Source of the DNA: Acetobacter senegalensis
GTDB lineage: Bacteria > Pseudomonadota > Alphaproteobacteria > Acetobacterales > Acetobacteraceae
Direction of reading: 5' to 3'
Assembly: GCF_001580995.1 (NCBI RefSeq)
Contig: NZ_LHZU01000141.1
Location: 37,626-101,625, forward strand
Length of the DNA stretch: 64,000 bases
Part shown: positions 26,677 to 35,884 of the stretch, in pieces
Numbering within the stretch: the stretch's first letter is position 1
Layout: the number at the start of each line of letters is the position of its first letter
The notes under the pieces: generated by a model
Seen by the model: the letters and a program-made list of their open reading frames with translations, nothing else
What the model was told of the DNA's origin: nothing
The model's database searches: none
Translations under genes and position numbers: made by a program

Positions 26677-26719
26677 ATGAAAACGCACATATCATTTCTA
26701 TGATGAAATGGGTTTTCAT
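26677..26719. promoter_or_regulatory. Nested inverted repeat upstream of the MFS gene
   Basis: ATGAAAAC (26677-26684) pairs with GTTTTCAT (26712-26719), enclosing CATTTC / GAAATG (26693-26698, 26705-26710). The two nested dyads lie about 200 bases before the carrier gene and about 160 before the divergent ABC operon. Either a regulator site or an RNA fold. No other gene is visible in 26521-26917. Confidence 0.4.
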
Positions 26720-26917
26720 CGTTTCTCGTGAAACATGCCGCTTCTCTGCCCAGAAAGAAAAAAGCTCTTCCCGGTCCGCATTTTCTCCGTCTCACGCAGG
26801 CGTGACGGCTCAAAACGCTTTCTGTCTCCTCTCTATCCTATTCGTGATGCCGGGGGCCGATAGAACGCTCTTCCCGTTCATGACACACAGAATGGTGCAA
26901 GAAACGGATACAAGCCC

Positions 26918-28189
26918 ATGACTCTTCCTGCCTCTCAGCCTGAAATGCCATCCACCTCTGCCGAGCAGCTTACACCGGAGGCACGCGCAACCGCCCGGCA
27001 CGTGGTTGCGGCGTCCTTCCTGGCGTGGATGCTTGATGCGTGTGACTTCTTTCTTGTGCTCTTCACGCTGGACAACGTGGCCCACAGCTTCAGCACATCG
27101 CTGGAAAGCGTTCTGCTGGCCCCGACACTCACCTTGATGACGCGTCCTATCGGGGCTTTTCTGTGTGGCCGCGCGGCCGACAAATACGGCCGCAAACCAG
27201 TGATGATCATCACCATTCTGGTTTATTCCGTTATTGAAGTGCTCTCCGCTTTCTCTCCCACATTATGGATATTCCTGCTGCTGCGCGCCCTGTTCGGCAT
27301 CGCTCTGGGCGGTGAATGGGGCGTTGGAACATCCCTGATCATGGAAAGCGTACCCGCATCATGGCGCGGCACAGCGTCTGGCATCCTACAGGCGGGCTAT
27401 CCCGCCGGGTATCTTCTGGCCTCCATTCTCTTTCTTACGCTGCCACTGATAGGCTGGCGCGGCTTGTTCGTTCTGGGAGGAAGCGCCGTTTTCTCCGCGC
27501 TCTATATCTGGATCCGTGTGCCGGAAAGCCCGGACTGGCTGGCCCGCCAGAAAGCACCCGCCAGCACCGTCCAGGCTCATCAGGGGCTTGGGTCGATTAT
27601 GCGCCAGAACGCGGCCCTTTGCGTTTTTGCCGTTACTTTGATGGCGGGCTTCAATTTCATGAGCCACGGCTCACAAGATCTGTATCCCAAGGTCTTTCTG
27701 GCGCTGGAGCGGCATATCGCGCCCCCTTCCATCACCCTGATTGTGGTGCTGTATAATGTGGCGGCCATTGCGGGTGGCCTCTTTTTTGGCTTTCTGTCCC
27801 AGCGTATCGGGCGGCAATATGCCATTGCCCTTGCCGCTTTGCTGACCATTCCGCTGCTGCCCCTGTGGACCTTACCGCAATCCGCCATCTGGCTGGCTGT
27901 CGGAGCAATGTGTATCCAGTTCTGCATTCAGGGGGCCTGGGGCGTAGTGCCCGCTTATCTCAGCGAACTTTCCCCAGCCTCCGTACGGGCCACTTTCCCG
28001 GGCCTTGCCTACCAATGTGGCAATCTGCTGGCCGCCAGCAATGCCCTGCTGCAAACAGAAATTGGCCGTATTCTAGGCCGGGGCCTGGCCCCAGCCCTGA
28101 TGCTCACAGTAGGCATGGCCGCATTAGCCGTGCTCGTGCTCACACTTCTGAACGCCAAGCTCCACCCGCAGACACGAACTGAAATGTAA
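26918..28189 (+). CDS. MFS transporter, carboxylate/sugar-acid type
   Basis: Twelve-helix inner-membrane proton symporter of 423 residues. The loop 2-3 signature reads GRAADKYGRKPVMI (the family G-x3-D-R/K-x-G-R-[KR] motif), with repeats at LFGIALGGEWGVGTSLIMESVP and SQRIGRQYAIAL in the second half. GEWGVGTSLIMESVPASWRG is typical of the metabolite:H+ symporter branch (NanT, JEN1 and related lactate or sialic acid carriers), so a small organic anion is the likely substrate. It converges on a TonB receptor across a perfect 14-base terminator hairpin, and the two may serve one uptake route. Confidence 0.85.
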   Translation: MTLPASQPEMPSTSAEQLTPEARATARHVVAASFLAWMLDACDFFLVLFTLDNVAHSFSTSLESVLLAPTLTLMTRPIGAFLCGRAADKYGRKPVMIITILVYSVIEVLSAFSPTLWIFLLLRALFGIALGGEWGVGTSLIMESVPASWRGTASGILQAGYPAGYLLASILFLTLPLIGWRGLFVLGGSAVFSALYIWIRVPESPDWLARQKAPASTVQAHQGLGSIMRQNAALCVFAVTLMAGFNFMSHGSQDLYPKVFLALERHIAPPSITLIVVLYNVAAIAGGLFFGFLSQRIGRQYAIALAALLTIPLLPLWTLPQSAIWLAVGAMCIQFCIQGAWGVVPAYLSELSPASVRATFPGLAYQCGNLLAASNALLQTEIGRILGRGLAPALMLTVGMAALAVLVLTLLNAKLHPQTRTEM

Positions 28190-28215
28190 GGCCGAACCCT
28201 ATCCCCTAAAATCGT

Positions 28216-28250
28216 CCTCTCTTTCTCCTCATCGGAAGGAGAAAGAGAGG
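28216..28250. terminator. Perfect 14-base inverted repeat between convergent genes
   Basis: CCTCTCTTTCTCCT, a 7-base loop, AGGAGAAAGAGAGG. There is no long T run, but the long stem placed between convergent stops supports a bidirectional terminator. Confidence 0.7.
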
Positions 28251-28287
28251 CCTTGAAGCCAATATCGCAAACCGCGTTGTTTAGACC

Positions 28288-30792
28288 TTAAAAACCGCAG
28301 GAAATCCGGCCACCAATAAAGCGTGGCTCACCCGGAATATAGAAATACGTTGTGGTGGCCTGACCGCCACTTTCAGCGTAACGCCGATCAAGAATATTAC
28401 GGGCGTATAGGGTCGCTTCCCACTTGCCGGAGGCAGGCCGAAAAGTGACATGCGCCCCTAGCAGAAAGTAAGGTGGCAGACGGTAGAAACCTGTTCCACC
28501 CGGAGTTATGGCCTGACTGCCGCGATAGAGCCAATCTGGCCCGAAATCCAGAGAATACGCATGGGCGATCGGCTGCCGCCAATCTGCCGATCCGTTCAAG
28601 GTCAATTTCGGCTGGCCATTATCCACACCGGCAAAATTGTCGTTAATGGCTTTCCATACACCATGCTGCGCGTAGTAAGCGTTGGTCTTGGCACGGTTGA
28701 CGGTTGGGAAATTCTGAAAATTGCCCCGTTGCCAGCCAATATTCTGCGTTACAAACAGATGGCTGAACGGATGCGCTTCTATGGTCCCTTCAAACCCCCA
28801 GCTTTCAGATTTCGGCGCATTGGTAATTTCGCTCAACGGCCCGTAATTGGGGATCAGCACCGTGCCCAGAATCTGCTGATTGTGAAAATCATTGTAAAAC
28901 GCTGCCCCATTTATACGCAGGCGGTTGGGAACAGGATCTGCCTTGAACCCGGCCTCATACGTCAACACAGTTTCGGGCTTGAACGGATCAAGCTGCGCCT
29001 GAATCTGCGTATTGTTGGCCGTAAACCCACCGGGTTTGAAGCCCTTGCTCATCTTGTAATACAGCAGCGCATGCTGGGTCATTTGCCAGGACACGCCAAC
29101 CTGCCCGGCAAACTGGTTGGAGGCCGTGCTTTCTGCATGAAAATTCTGTGTGGCCCCACCAAATATCTGCGATTGCAGACCAGTAATGGACCGATCATCC
29201 AACTCATGCAGCAATCCGGCCCAGATAGTCACACCATGCGGCAACCGATAACTGAGATGCCCGAATTCAGAAACGCTTTCCTGATTCATGCCAAAACTGG
29301 TGGCCATCATGTAACCGCGGGCTGAATAGTCCGTATAGTCAAAGAAAAACCGCTGGTTCATGCGGGTGCGCTGGTAATAGGCTCCCACTACCCATTGCAA
29401 CCTGTCGTCAGGATGCGAATTGCTCAACCGCACTTCCTGCGTGAAACTGTTGGCATCGATGGTGCGATAGGTATCTGCCTGAGACTGGGCCGTGCCGTCC
29501 TGATCTGTATATTCCCCTTCACGCTCGGTTTCGAATGCACTGATAGATGTGAATGTCACCGGCCCGAAATCATGGGCAATATGAAGATCCGCCCCCCAGA
29601 ACTGATTGTGCTCACTGGGCTTAATTCCAGCCTTCCGCCCGATCAGTCTGGCAAATTCAGGGCGGGAGGACCATTCGGCCTCCTTCCAGGACCCCATTTG
29701 CGGCAGGGGCTGTGTGCCAATCAGCCGGTGCACGGGCACACTTGTTACAACCTGACTGTTATCCTGCACAAAGTGGCCACCCAGCAGAATGGTCGTGTGA
29801 CTATTCGGCTTCCACTGCAGCTTGCCCCGTAACGCCCACAGATCTGCATCGCCCAGATGGTCCCCATTCAGGGGGTTGGTCTGCCACCCCCCTCCATGGC
29901 GGGTCTGCCCAGCCAGACGGAAGCTCAACCCCCTAGCCAACGGACCAGACACATAAGCCTCACTCCGGCTCCGGGCATAAGAGGCTATGTCCTGCGAAGC
30001 CCCATAATGCCAGACATCCGTCGGGTCATTGGTATGCAGATGCACCTCTCCCCCGGTGTCAGACTGCCCATGCTCGGTGCCGACAGGACCGGGCGTGACC
30101 GTTGCTCCCGCCAGGTCAAACATCTGCCCGTTGGACATGGTGGAATAGGGATACGCTACATCATCAATATAGGTCAGAACCGGACCCATATTATTCTGTG
30201 TGAAGTCATTGAACCCGGCCCCACGCAGATAGAAATTATTGGAGGCCGTGCCGTTGACGCTTTGCATGGTCAGATTGGGAGCTACACGCTCCAACCCGCG
30301 CAAGGTCACAACATCCCGTTCCCTCAGGCGCGTCGCGGTAATGCGGGTTGTGGCATCTGCTACGTGCTGGGCCTCAGGATAGGCAAAATCATGCCGCCGC
30401 GCACTGACATCCACATCCGTGGTCTGAGCAGACACAACCGGACCGCCATGCCTCCTTACCGACCGTGCACCCGAATGCGACGTCAGCCCCCCTACACCGC
30501 GCAGCGCTCCGTCACCCGCAGCACTCCGCGATGAAGGCGCTCCTGCGCTTTGTGAAGAAGCACCATCCCGTGACCGATGAACAGGGGCCGAAAAACCGCG
30601 TGTCCTCTCAGCCCCGCCGGAAAGAGCAGAGGTTTTTTCCGCTACAGGTGCAGCCTGCTCAGCCGTCGGAGTGCCAGCCTGCACCGGCGCTTCTGCTGCC
30701 AACGTGAAGGGCGAGGCAGCCAGCAGCCCAAAAGGCAGGAGTCCCGCCACTGTCAGCGCCGAACTGAACGCCCATGTTCTGCGGCCCTGCAT
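28288..30792 (-). CDS. TonB-dependent receptor (paralogue of the one at 44633-47002)
   Basis: Outer-membrane receptor of about 834 residues. The signal peptide (MQGRRTWAFSSALTVAGLLPFGLLAAS) is followed by a Pro/Ala/Ser-rich low-complexity segment of about 110 residues. Then come a plug domain with ITATRLRERDVVTLRGLERVAPN and YLRGAGFNDFTQNN, and a barrel ending RISCGF. The frame is open back to 30909, but ATG 30792 gives a proper signal peptide and has GGTGAGG just upstream. It is clearly homologous to the receptor at 44633: TGGEVHLHTNDPT here against TGGEINFHTADPT there, and FKPGGFTANN against FKPGGFSANM. The ligand is unknown and no Fur-like site is visible upstream. Confidence 0.9.
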   Translation of the reverse strand: MQGRRTWAFSSALTVAGLLPFGLLAASPFTLAAEAPVQAGTPTAEQAAPVAEKTSALSGGAERTRGFSAPVHRSRDGASSQSAGAPSSRSAAGDGALRGVGGLTSHSGARSVRRHGGPVVSAQTTDVDVSARRHDFAYPEAQHVADATTRITATRLRERDVVTLRGLERVAPNLTMQSVNGTASNNFYLRGAGFNDFTQNNMGPVLTYIDDVAYPYSTMSNGQMFDLAGATVTPGPVGTEHGQSDTGGEVHLHTNDPTDVWHYGASQDIASYARSRSEAYVSGPLARGLSFRLAGQTRHGGGWQTNPLNGDHLGDADLWALRGKLQWKPNSHTTILLGGHFVQDNSQVVTSVPVHRLIGTQPLPQMGSWKEAEWSSRPEFARLIGRKAGIKPSEHNQFWGADLHIAHDFGPVTFTSISAFETEREGEYTDQDGTAQSQADTYRTIDANSFTQEVRLSNSHPDDRLQWVVGAYYQRTRMNQRFFFDYTDYSARGYMMATSFGMNQESVSEFGHLSYRLPHGVTIWAGLLHELDDRSITGLQSQIFGGATQNFHAESTASNQFAGQVGVSWQMTQHALLYYKMSKGFKPGGFTANNTQIQAQLDPFKPETVLTYEAGFKADPVPNRLRINGAAFYNDFHNQQILGTVLIPNYGPLSEITNAPKSESWGFEGTIEAHPFSHLFVTQNIGWQRGNFQNFPTVNRAKTNAYYAQHGVWKAINDNFAGVDNGQPKLTLNGSADWRQPIAHAYSLDFGPDWLYRGSQAITPGGTGFYRLPPYFLLGAHVTFRPASGKWEATLYARNILDRRYAESGGQATTTYFYIPGEPRFIGGRISCGF

Positions 30793-31241
30793 TGGCCTCA
30801 CCCTGCCGTCACTCTTAAAATCCCGGTGAAAAATCCGACTGCTCCCGCATCTTGTGAAAAGCGTGAGGAGCATTTCCATGCCATGCATGCGCGACAGAAG
30901 CACCGCCATCGCCGATGCCTGCCGGAAACCCCGGCTCCCGCCCTCTTTTACAGACCACCAGCCCTATGCAGGCTGGATGGCTTTCCTATGAAGGGAGAGG
31001 TTCTGGTCTGGCAACCCTCAAGCGCGCCAAAATGAAATTTTCCACCCTCTGCGTGGGGCGAAATACACACTCTCACCTGAAAACCGCCTGAAACCGACTG
31101 CCAAAGCAATGTCAGACTTATGGTATTTCAACCCATGGTCTTTTCATCTTGCCCAAAGCGAGGCCGCAGGGTGGCATATTCACTCTCCCAGAGAGGCCTC
31201 CATTTGGTCATCCTCTGGAAGCTGGCGTCTCACATCATCCT
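30793..31241. other. Intergenic stretch between ghrA and the TonB receptor
   Basis: Transcribed leftward if at all. It must hold the receptor promoter and the ghrA terminator, neither of which I can place with confidence. The open frame continuing upstream from the receptor to 30909 is GC-rich and non-signal-like. No other gene is apparent. Confidence 0.4.
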
Positions 31242-32189
31242 TCAATACCCGCGATCAGGATCATAAAGAAGTGGCAGATCCTGCCCCTGTTCCAGCGCCT
31301 GAATAACAGAAACACTATAGCGCGCCCGGGCTGCACGGGAGGCCTCTGAAGCCACATGCGGGGTAATCAGCACACCCGGCTGCTGCCAAAGCGGTGATGT
31401 TTCCGGCAATGGCTCCGTCGGAAACACATCCAACACTGCGCCGTGCAGGGTGTTATCCTGCAACGCGCGCAAAAGATCCGCTTCCACCACCAGGGCACCT
31501 CGCCCTACATTGATAAAGCCTGATGGTTTTTTAAGCTGGGCCAGCACATCATACGTAATAATACCGCGTGTTTCTGCCGTCTCAGGCAGCAGGCACACCA
31601 AGATATCACACGCGCGCAAAAAGGCAGGCAGTCCCTCCTGCCCGGAATAGCATGTCACCCCATCAATCCGTTTTTCATGCCGCGCCCAGCCTGAAACCTG
31701 AAAACCCGCCTGCACCAGCCGTTGGGCGACATGCGCGCCCAAGCTACCCAACCCCATAACGCCCACACGGGTTTTGGTGGAAAGCCGCGTGGGTGGCGTG
31801 CCACGCCGCGCCCATTTTCTCTCCTGTTGCGCCACATGCCACCGTGGGGCTTCCCGCAGCAGGGAAAACACGGCCCATTGCACATAATCCGCCATCTGGG
31901 TGGCAGTTTCCTCACCTCCCATGCGGATGATGGGGAGATGACGTGGCCAGGCTGGGTCCGCTGTAATATGGTCCACCCCCACGGCAACGCTCAGCACCGC
32001 CTTCAGGTTAGGCATCTGCGCCAATCGTCCGGGGTCGGGTTCCCACACAAGCGCATATTGCACCGCTGCCAAATCAAGATGCGGATCATACCAGTCCCGT
32101 ACATCCAGTTGCGGCATGAACTCGGCAAACAGGGCCTTCCATTCCGGAAAGACAGCCCGTCCTCCCGCCTTGATTGCCAGACACACCAT
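31242..32189 (-). CDS. ghrA: Glyoxylate/hydroxypyruvate reductase A (2-hydroxyacid dehydrogenase)
   Basis: Cytosolic NAD(P)H-dependent reductase of glyoxylate and hydroxypyruvate, 315 residues. The cofactor fold is VGVMGLGSLGAHVA, followed by SGWARHEK (dinucleotide specificity strand). The catalytic triad of the D-isomer family is visible: Arg in NVGRGALV, Glu in DVFPTEPLP, His in ITPHVAS. The substrate-binding N-terminal segment ALVWEPDPGRLAQMPNLKAVLSVAVGVDHI is of the GhrA subgroup. GGGAGG lies about 9 bases before the ATG. It is a single gene. Confidence 0.88.
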   Translation of the reverse strand: MVCLAIKAGGRAVFPEWKALFAEFMPQLDVRDWYDPHLDLAAVQYALVWEPDPGRLAQMPNLKAVLSVAVGVDHITADPAWPRHLPIIRMGGEETATQMADYVQWAVFSLLREAPRWHVAQQERKWARRGTPPTRLSTKTRVGVMGLGSLGAHVAQRLVQAGFQVSGWARHEKRIDGVTCYSGQEGLPAFLRACDILVCLLPETAETRGIITYDVLAQLKKPSGFINVGRGALVVEADLLRALQDNTLHGAVLDVFPTEPLPETSPLWQQPGVLITPHVASEASRAARARYSVSVIQALEQGQDLPLLYDPDRGY

Positions 32190-32575
32190 GCCTTCAAGCC
32201 TCCCTTAAATTATCCAGAAACAGATCGGCGCATCCACTTGCCCTGCCACAGCGTCTTTCACGCCCATGCCGACAGACCGATTATATCCACCCTGAAAATC
32301 CGCGCCCCACTGTCACAGAAAAAAAACCAGCCATGAGCCTTCAAGGAATAACATTGCACTGGCTCCCACAAAAGCACCCTCCCTCACACCGGCACACCTT
32401 GTTTTTCCTTAATAAAGGGTGACCTTCCGACGCTAAAAATCATTCCGGTGGGATAGTCATTCTGGGCTGGGCATGCTTAACCTACAGTCACCTAAAGAAC
32501 GGTATCTAAAGAACTAACGGGGAAAGAGGACATCATTTTATCTTTCCCGGCATTTATTTGGAGAAACATCAACAG
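32190..32575. other. Intergenic divergent promoter region (ghrA / M13 peptidase)
   Basis: No gene seen. The direct repeat CTAAAGAAC occurs twice, about 14 bases apart, near 32492-32514, some 65 bases before the peptidase start. It could be a regulator site. Confidence 0.35.
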
Positions 32576-34684
32576 ATGCTTAAGCATAATAATAAAATGT
32601 CACGTCGGGCCGGACTTCTTCTGTCTGCCGCCATCGGCCTGACCAGCGTATCAGTCGTCACTCATGCTCACACCGCACAGGCCGCAGCGCCTGTTACTGC
32701 ACCGGCTGCGGTTCCGCCCGCTTCCTTTGGCGCATGGGGTGTTGATCTCGCTGGCCGCGATACATCCGTCAAACCGGGTGATGACTTTTTCCGCTATGCC
32801 AATGGCACCTATCTGGACAATCTGACCATCCCGTCAGACATGACCAGCTATGGCCCGTTCAACGCACTGGCTGAGCTCTCCCGCCAGCGTGTGCAGACCA
32901 TTCTGAATGAACTGTCCGCGCACCCGGTCAAGCATCCCTCCACCATCGAAGAAAAGCTTGGCACCTATTATGCTTCTTTCATGGATGAAAAATCCGTGGA
33001 AAAACAGGGCACCAAACCCCTGAAGGGTGATCTGGAAACCATCCGCAAAATGCGTGACGCCAAGGCTTTTGCCACCGTTGCGGGTGCGGCTTCAGCCAAC
33101 TTCGGGACCTCTCCTTTCTCTCTGGGCATCAACCCGGATGCCAAAGACCCCACCCATTACGCCCTGAACATTGATCAGGATGGGCTTGGGCTTCCTGACC
33201 GCGATTATTACCTGAAGCCGGAATTTGCAGCAAAGAAGGCAGCGTACCAGACCTACATCACCAAGGCGCTGACGCTTATCAACTGGCCGCAGCCGGATCA
33301 GGCTGCCGCAGCCATTGTTGCGTTTGAAACCAAGCTGGCTGAAACCCACTGGGCACGTGCAGACCTGCGCAACCCGGAAAAAACCTACAACCCCATGACC
33401 GTGGCAGATCTGGTTAAAGCCGCACCCGGTTTTGACTGGACCACGTGGCTGACCGCCGCCGGCCTGCCTGCAGAAGGGCTTGAAAACCGTACGGTTATTG
33501 TGGGTGAACCCTCCGCCATTACCGGCGGCGCAGCCCTGCTGGCCAATGCCGATGTCGGGCTTCTACAGGCATGGGAAGCCTTCCATACGGTAGAAAACGC
33601 CACCAGCAACCTGCCGGACGCTTTTGTGCAGGCCCGCTTTGAATTCTCCAAGGCGCTGACAGGCCAGCCAGCCCTTCCGGCCCGCTGGAAGCGCGGTGTG
33701 CAGGCGACAAGCTCCGCCATGGGCATGGCATTGGGCAAGGTGTATGTGGAACGCTACTTCCCCGCAGAAAACCGTACCGCCATGCAGAAACTGACAGGCG
33801 ACCTGAAAGATGCCTTCCGCATCCGCCTGCAGCACAACACATGGATGAGCAAGCCCACGCGTGAAGCGGCCCTGCGCAAGCTGGAAAACTTTGAGGTGCA
33901 GGTTGGCTACCCCAGCGAATGGCGTGATTATTCCGACCTCGCCGTGAAAAAGGGAGATGTGTACGGCAACGCCAAAAACGGAATCCGGTTTGAATGGAAC
34001 TACTGGCTGGCCCGCCTGGACAAGCCAGTTGACCGGAACGAATGGGACATGACACCCCAGACCGTGAACGCCTACAACAACCCGCTGTTTGATCAGGTTG
34101 TGTTCCCGGCAGCCATTCTGCAGCCGCCGTTCTTCAACGCCAAGGCAGACATGGCTGTGAACTACGGGGCCATTGGTGGCGTAATTGGTCATGAAATGAC
34201 CCATTCGTTTGATGATGAAGGCCGTAAGTTTGACGAACATGGCCGCCTGCGTGACTGGTGGACCAAAGCTGACGCAGACCGTTTCCAGAAACTGGCTGAC
34301 CGCCTCGGTGCTCAGTATGATGCGTTTGAGGTCCTGCCGGGCGTGCATGTAAACGGCAAGCTGACCATGGGCGAAAACATTGCCGATCTCGGTGGCCTGA
34401 CACTGGCGCTTGACGCCTACCATGCCTCCCTGAACGGACAGCCTGCTCCGGTGATTGATGGCCTGACGGGCGATCAGCGCGTATTCCTTGGCTGGGCGCA
34501 GGTATGGCGGGAAAAACTGCGTGATGACACCGTCAAGCAACTGGTGGTGACAGATCCGCACTCCCCGCCGCAGGCCCGCGTGAACATTCCCATGCACAAT
34601 CTGGACGCTTGGTACAAGGCATGGAATGTGAAAGCTGGTGAAAAGCTGTATCTGTCCCCGAAACAGCGCGTTAAAATCTGGTAA
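32576..34684 (+). CDS. M13 family zinc metallopeptidase (neprilysin-like), exported
   Basis: A 702-residue periplasmic endopeptidase. The signal peptide (MSRRAGLLLSAAIGLTSVSV...AQAA) is followed by the helical M13 N-terminal domain (DDFFRYANGTYLDN, DRDYYLKPEF) and the catalytic domain. Zinc is bound by the HEMTH motif (His539, Glu540, His543) and by Glu600 in GENIADLGGL. NAYNNP in the catalytic domain is the substrate-backbone motif (NAYY/F type). All catalytic residues are intact. The longest frame begins at TTG 32558; ATG 32576 with GGAG 12 bases upstream is more likely. It probably degrades short periplasmic peptides, and a terminator follows it. Confidence 0.9.
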   Translation: MLKHNNKMSRRAGLLLSAAIGLTSVSVVTHAHTAQAAAPVTAPAAVPPASFGAWGVDLAGRDTSVKPGDDFFRYANGTYLDNLTIPSDMTSYGPFNALAELSRQRVQTILNELSAHPVKHPSTIEEKLGTYYASFMDEKSVEKQGTKPLKGDLETIRKMRDAKAFATVAGAASANFGTSPFSLGINPDAKDPTHYALNIDQDGLGLPDRDYYLKPEFAAKKAAYQTYITKALTLINWPQPDQAAAAIVAFETKLAETHWARADLRNPEKTYNPMTVADLVKAAPGFDWTTWLTAAGLPAEGLENRTVIVGEPSAITGGAALLANADVGLLQAWEAFHTVENATSNLPDAFVQARFEFSKALTGQPALPARWKRGVQATSSAMGMALGKVYVERYFPAENRTAMQKLTGDLKDAFRIRLQHNTWMSKPTREAALRKLENFEVQVGYPSEWRDYSDLAVKKGDVYGNAKNGIRFEWNYWLARLDKPVDRNEWDMTPQTVNAYNNPLFDQVVFPAAILQPPFFNAKADMAVNYGAIGGVIGHEMTHSFDDEGRKFDEHGRLRDWWTKADADRFQKLADRLGAQYDAFEVLPGVHVNGKLTMGENIADLGGLTLALDAYHASLNGQPAPVIDGLTGDQRVFLGWAQVWREKLRDDTVKQLVVTDPHSPPQARVNIPMHNLDAWYKAWNVKAGEKLYLSPKQRVKIW

Positions 34685-34708
34685 TAAATCCGGTTTTACA
34701 CTTTGGAT

Positions 34709-34749
34709 GGAAAAGAGCGAGAGTCTGCGGGTTACCGCCGCTCTTTTCC
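34709..34749 (+). terminator. Rho-independent-type hairpin after the M13 peptidase
   Basis: GGAAAAGAGCG / CGCTCTTTTCC: a perfect 11-base stem with a 19-base loop that itself contains GCGG/CCGC. It lies 25 bases after the stop. Confidence 0.75.
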
Positions 34750-35121
34750 CTTCCAGAACGGACTTTCAAGTCCCTCTCATGGCTCGCCTTGTGCGGGCCA
34801 TGCTTGTTTCAGGGCCGTCTCTCCGCTAACCAAGGCCCGCATGGTCGCGCGCACTGCGCTGAAGCGGCCGCGAGGACCGATTTGTGGTCGCCGCTCCCTG
34901 TTCACGGTAACGAGCCCCCGATGACCGACGCGCCCCATACGCCCCGACGCCCAGCCAGCCCTGTTTCTTGCGCAAAACCAGCCGCAAATATCTCGGCAGC
35001 AATGGCTCCTCTCAGCCTCCCCACTCCTGACGGCTCTCCGGCGGCTTCTCCGATGACATCCTCCAAAACTAATGCTCCCGTACCCAGCCACGTTAAACAG
35101 CAGGTAAGGGGCGTGGAACAT
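34750..35121. other. Leader region of the dehydrogenase operon
   Basis: The frame of the next gene is open through this region from 34789, with an ATG at 34921. The encoded stretch is low-complexity Ala/Pro/Ser and would push the Tat motif some 85 residues from the N-terminus. I therefore treat it as untranslated, but a start at 34921 cannot be excluded. Confidence 0.45.
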
Positions 35122-35880
35122 ATGGCTCACGATGCTGCCATCACTCCGTCGCCTTCCTCCGCGTTCAAGCCGAAACGTCGCCGTGTGGTGCAAGGGCTGG
35201 GAACCAGTATGGCGGCGCTCTCGCTCGGTGGACTGGCAACGCAAACGGCTGAAGCAGCCTCTTCTGAACAGTCACCCGCCGCTACAGCGCAGCATCAGGA
35301 AGCTGGCACCTCAGCACGCTTTTTCACCGCTGCCGAGTTCGCCTTTCTGACGGCCGCCTGTGAACGGCTGTTCCCGGAAGATGATATGGGGCCGGGTGCC
35401 ACCATGCTTGGGGTACCAGACTTTATTGAAGGCCAGATGAACACCCCTTGGGGCCGTGGCGAAAAATGGTTCATGAGCGGCCCGCACCGTACCGGCCCCG
35501 ACAATCTGGGTTATCAGCTCCCTTACAGCCCTCGGCAAATCTACCGCATAGGTATTGCCGGAACGCAGGCCTGGGTGCGCCAGCAGCATAACGCCCCATT
35601 TGAAAGCCTGCCTTCCACCACGCAGGACGCTATCCTGACGGCTCTTGAACACAACGCCACCCAGTTTGACGCCCTGCCCGCCAGCGCCTTTTTTGAGCAG
35701 CTTCGTTCTGACACGATTGAAGGCGCGTTTGCAGACCCCATCCATGGAGGCAATCGTCACATGGGCGGTTGGAAAATGATGGGCTTCCCCGGTGCCCGCG
35801 CCGATTACATGGATTGGGTAGACCGGTACGAAACCCCATACCCTTATGGCCCGGTTTCCATCAGCGGGGAGACAGGCTGA
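35122..35880 (+). CDS. Membrane-bound dehydrogenase small subunit (gluconate 2-dehydrogenase subunit 3 family), Tat signal
   Basis: About 252 residues. A twin-arginine signal (PKRRRVVQGLG followed by SMAALSLGGLATQTAEA) sends the folded subunit, probably with the flavoprotein docked to it, to the periplasm. The mature part is the subunit-3 fold: FFTAAEFAFLTAACERLFPEDDMGPGATMLGVPDFIEGQM and HMGGWKMMGFPGARADYMDWVD. Such subunits are chaperone-like partners of GMC dehydrogenases oxidising gluconate, 2-ketogluconate or sorbitol. I chose ATG 35122 for a normal Tat n-region; ATG 34921 is the alternative. It is the first gene of a four-gene operon, and the next start is 4 bases after its stop. Confidence 0.87.
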   Translation: MAHDAAITPSPSSAFKPKRRRVVQGLGTSMAALSLGGLATQTAEAASSEQSPAATAQHQEAGTSARFFTAAEFAFLTAACERLFPEDDMGPGATMLGVPDFIEGQMNTPWGRGEKWFMSGPHRTGPDNLGYQLPYSPRQIYRIGIAGTQAWVRQQHNAPFESLPSTTQDAILTALEHNATQFDALPASAFFEQLRSDTIEGAFADPIHGGNRHMGGWKMMGFPGARADYMDWVDRYETPYPYGPVSISGETG

Positions 35881-35884
35881 ACCC

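Noticed and set aside
34921..35121. In-frame N-terminal extension of the dehydrogenase small subunit starting at ATG 34921
   Set aside because: It is low-complexity and would place the Tat motif about 85 residues from the N-terminus. Kept as an alternative start, not the main call.
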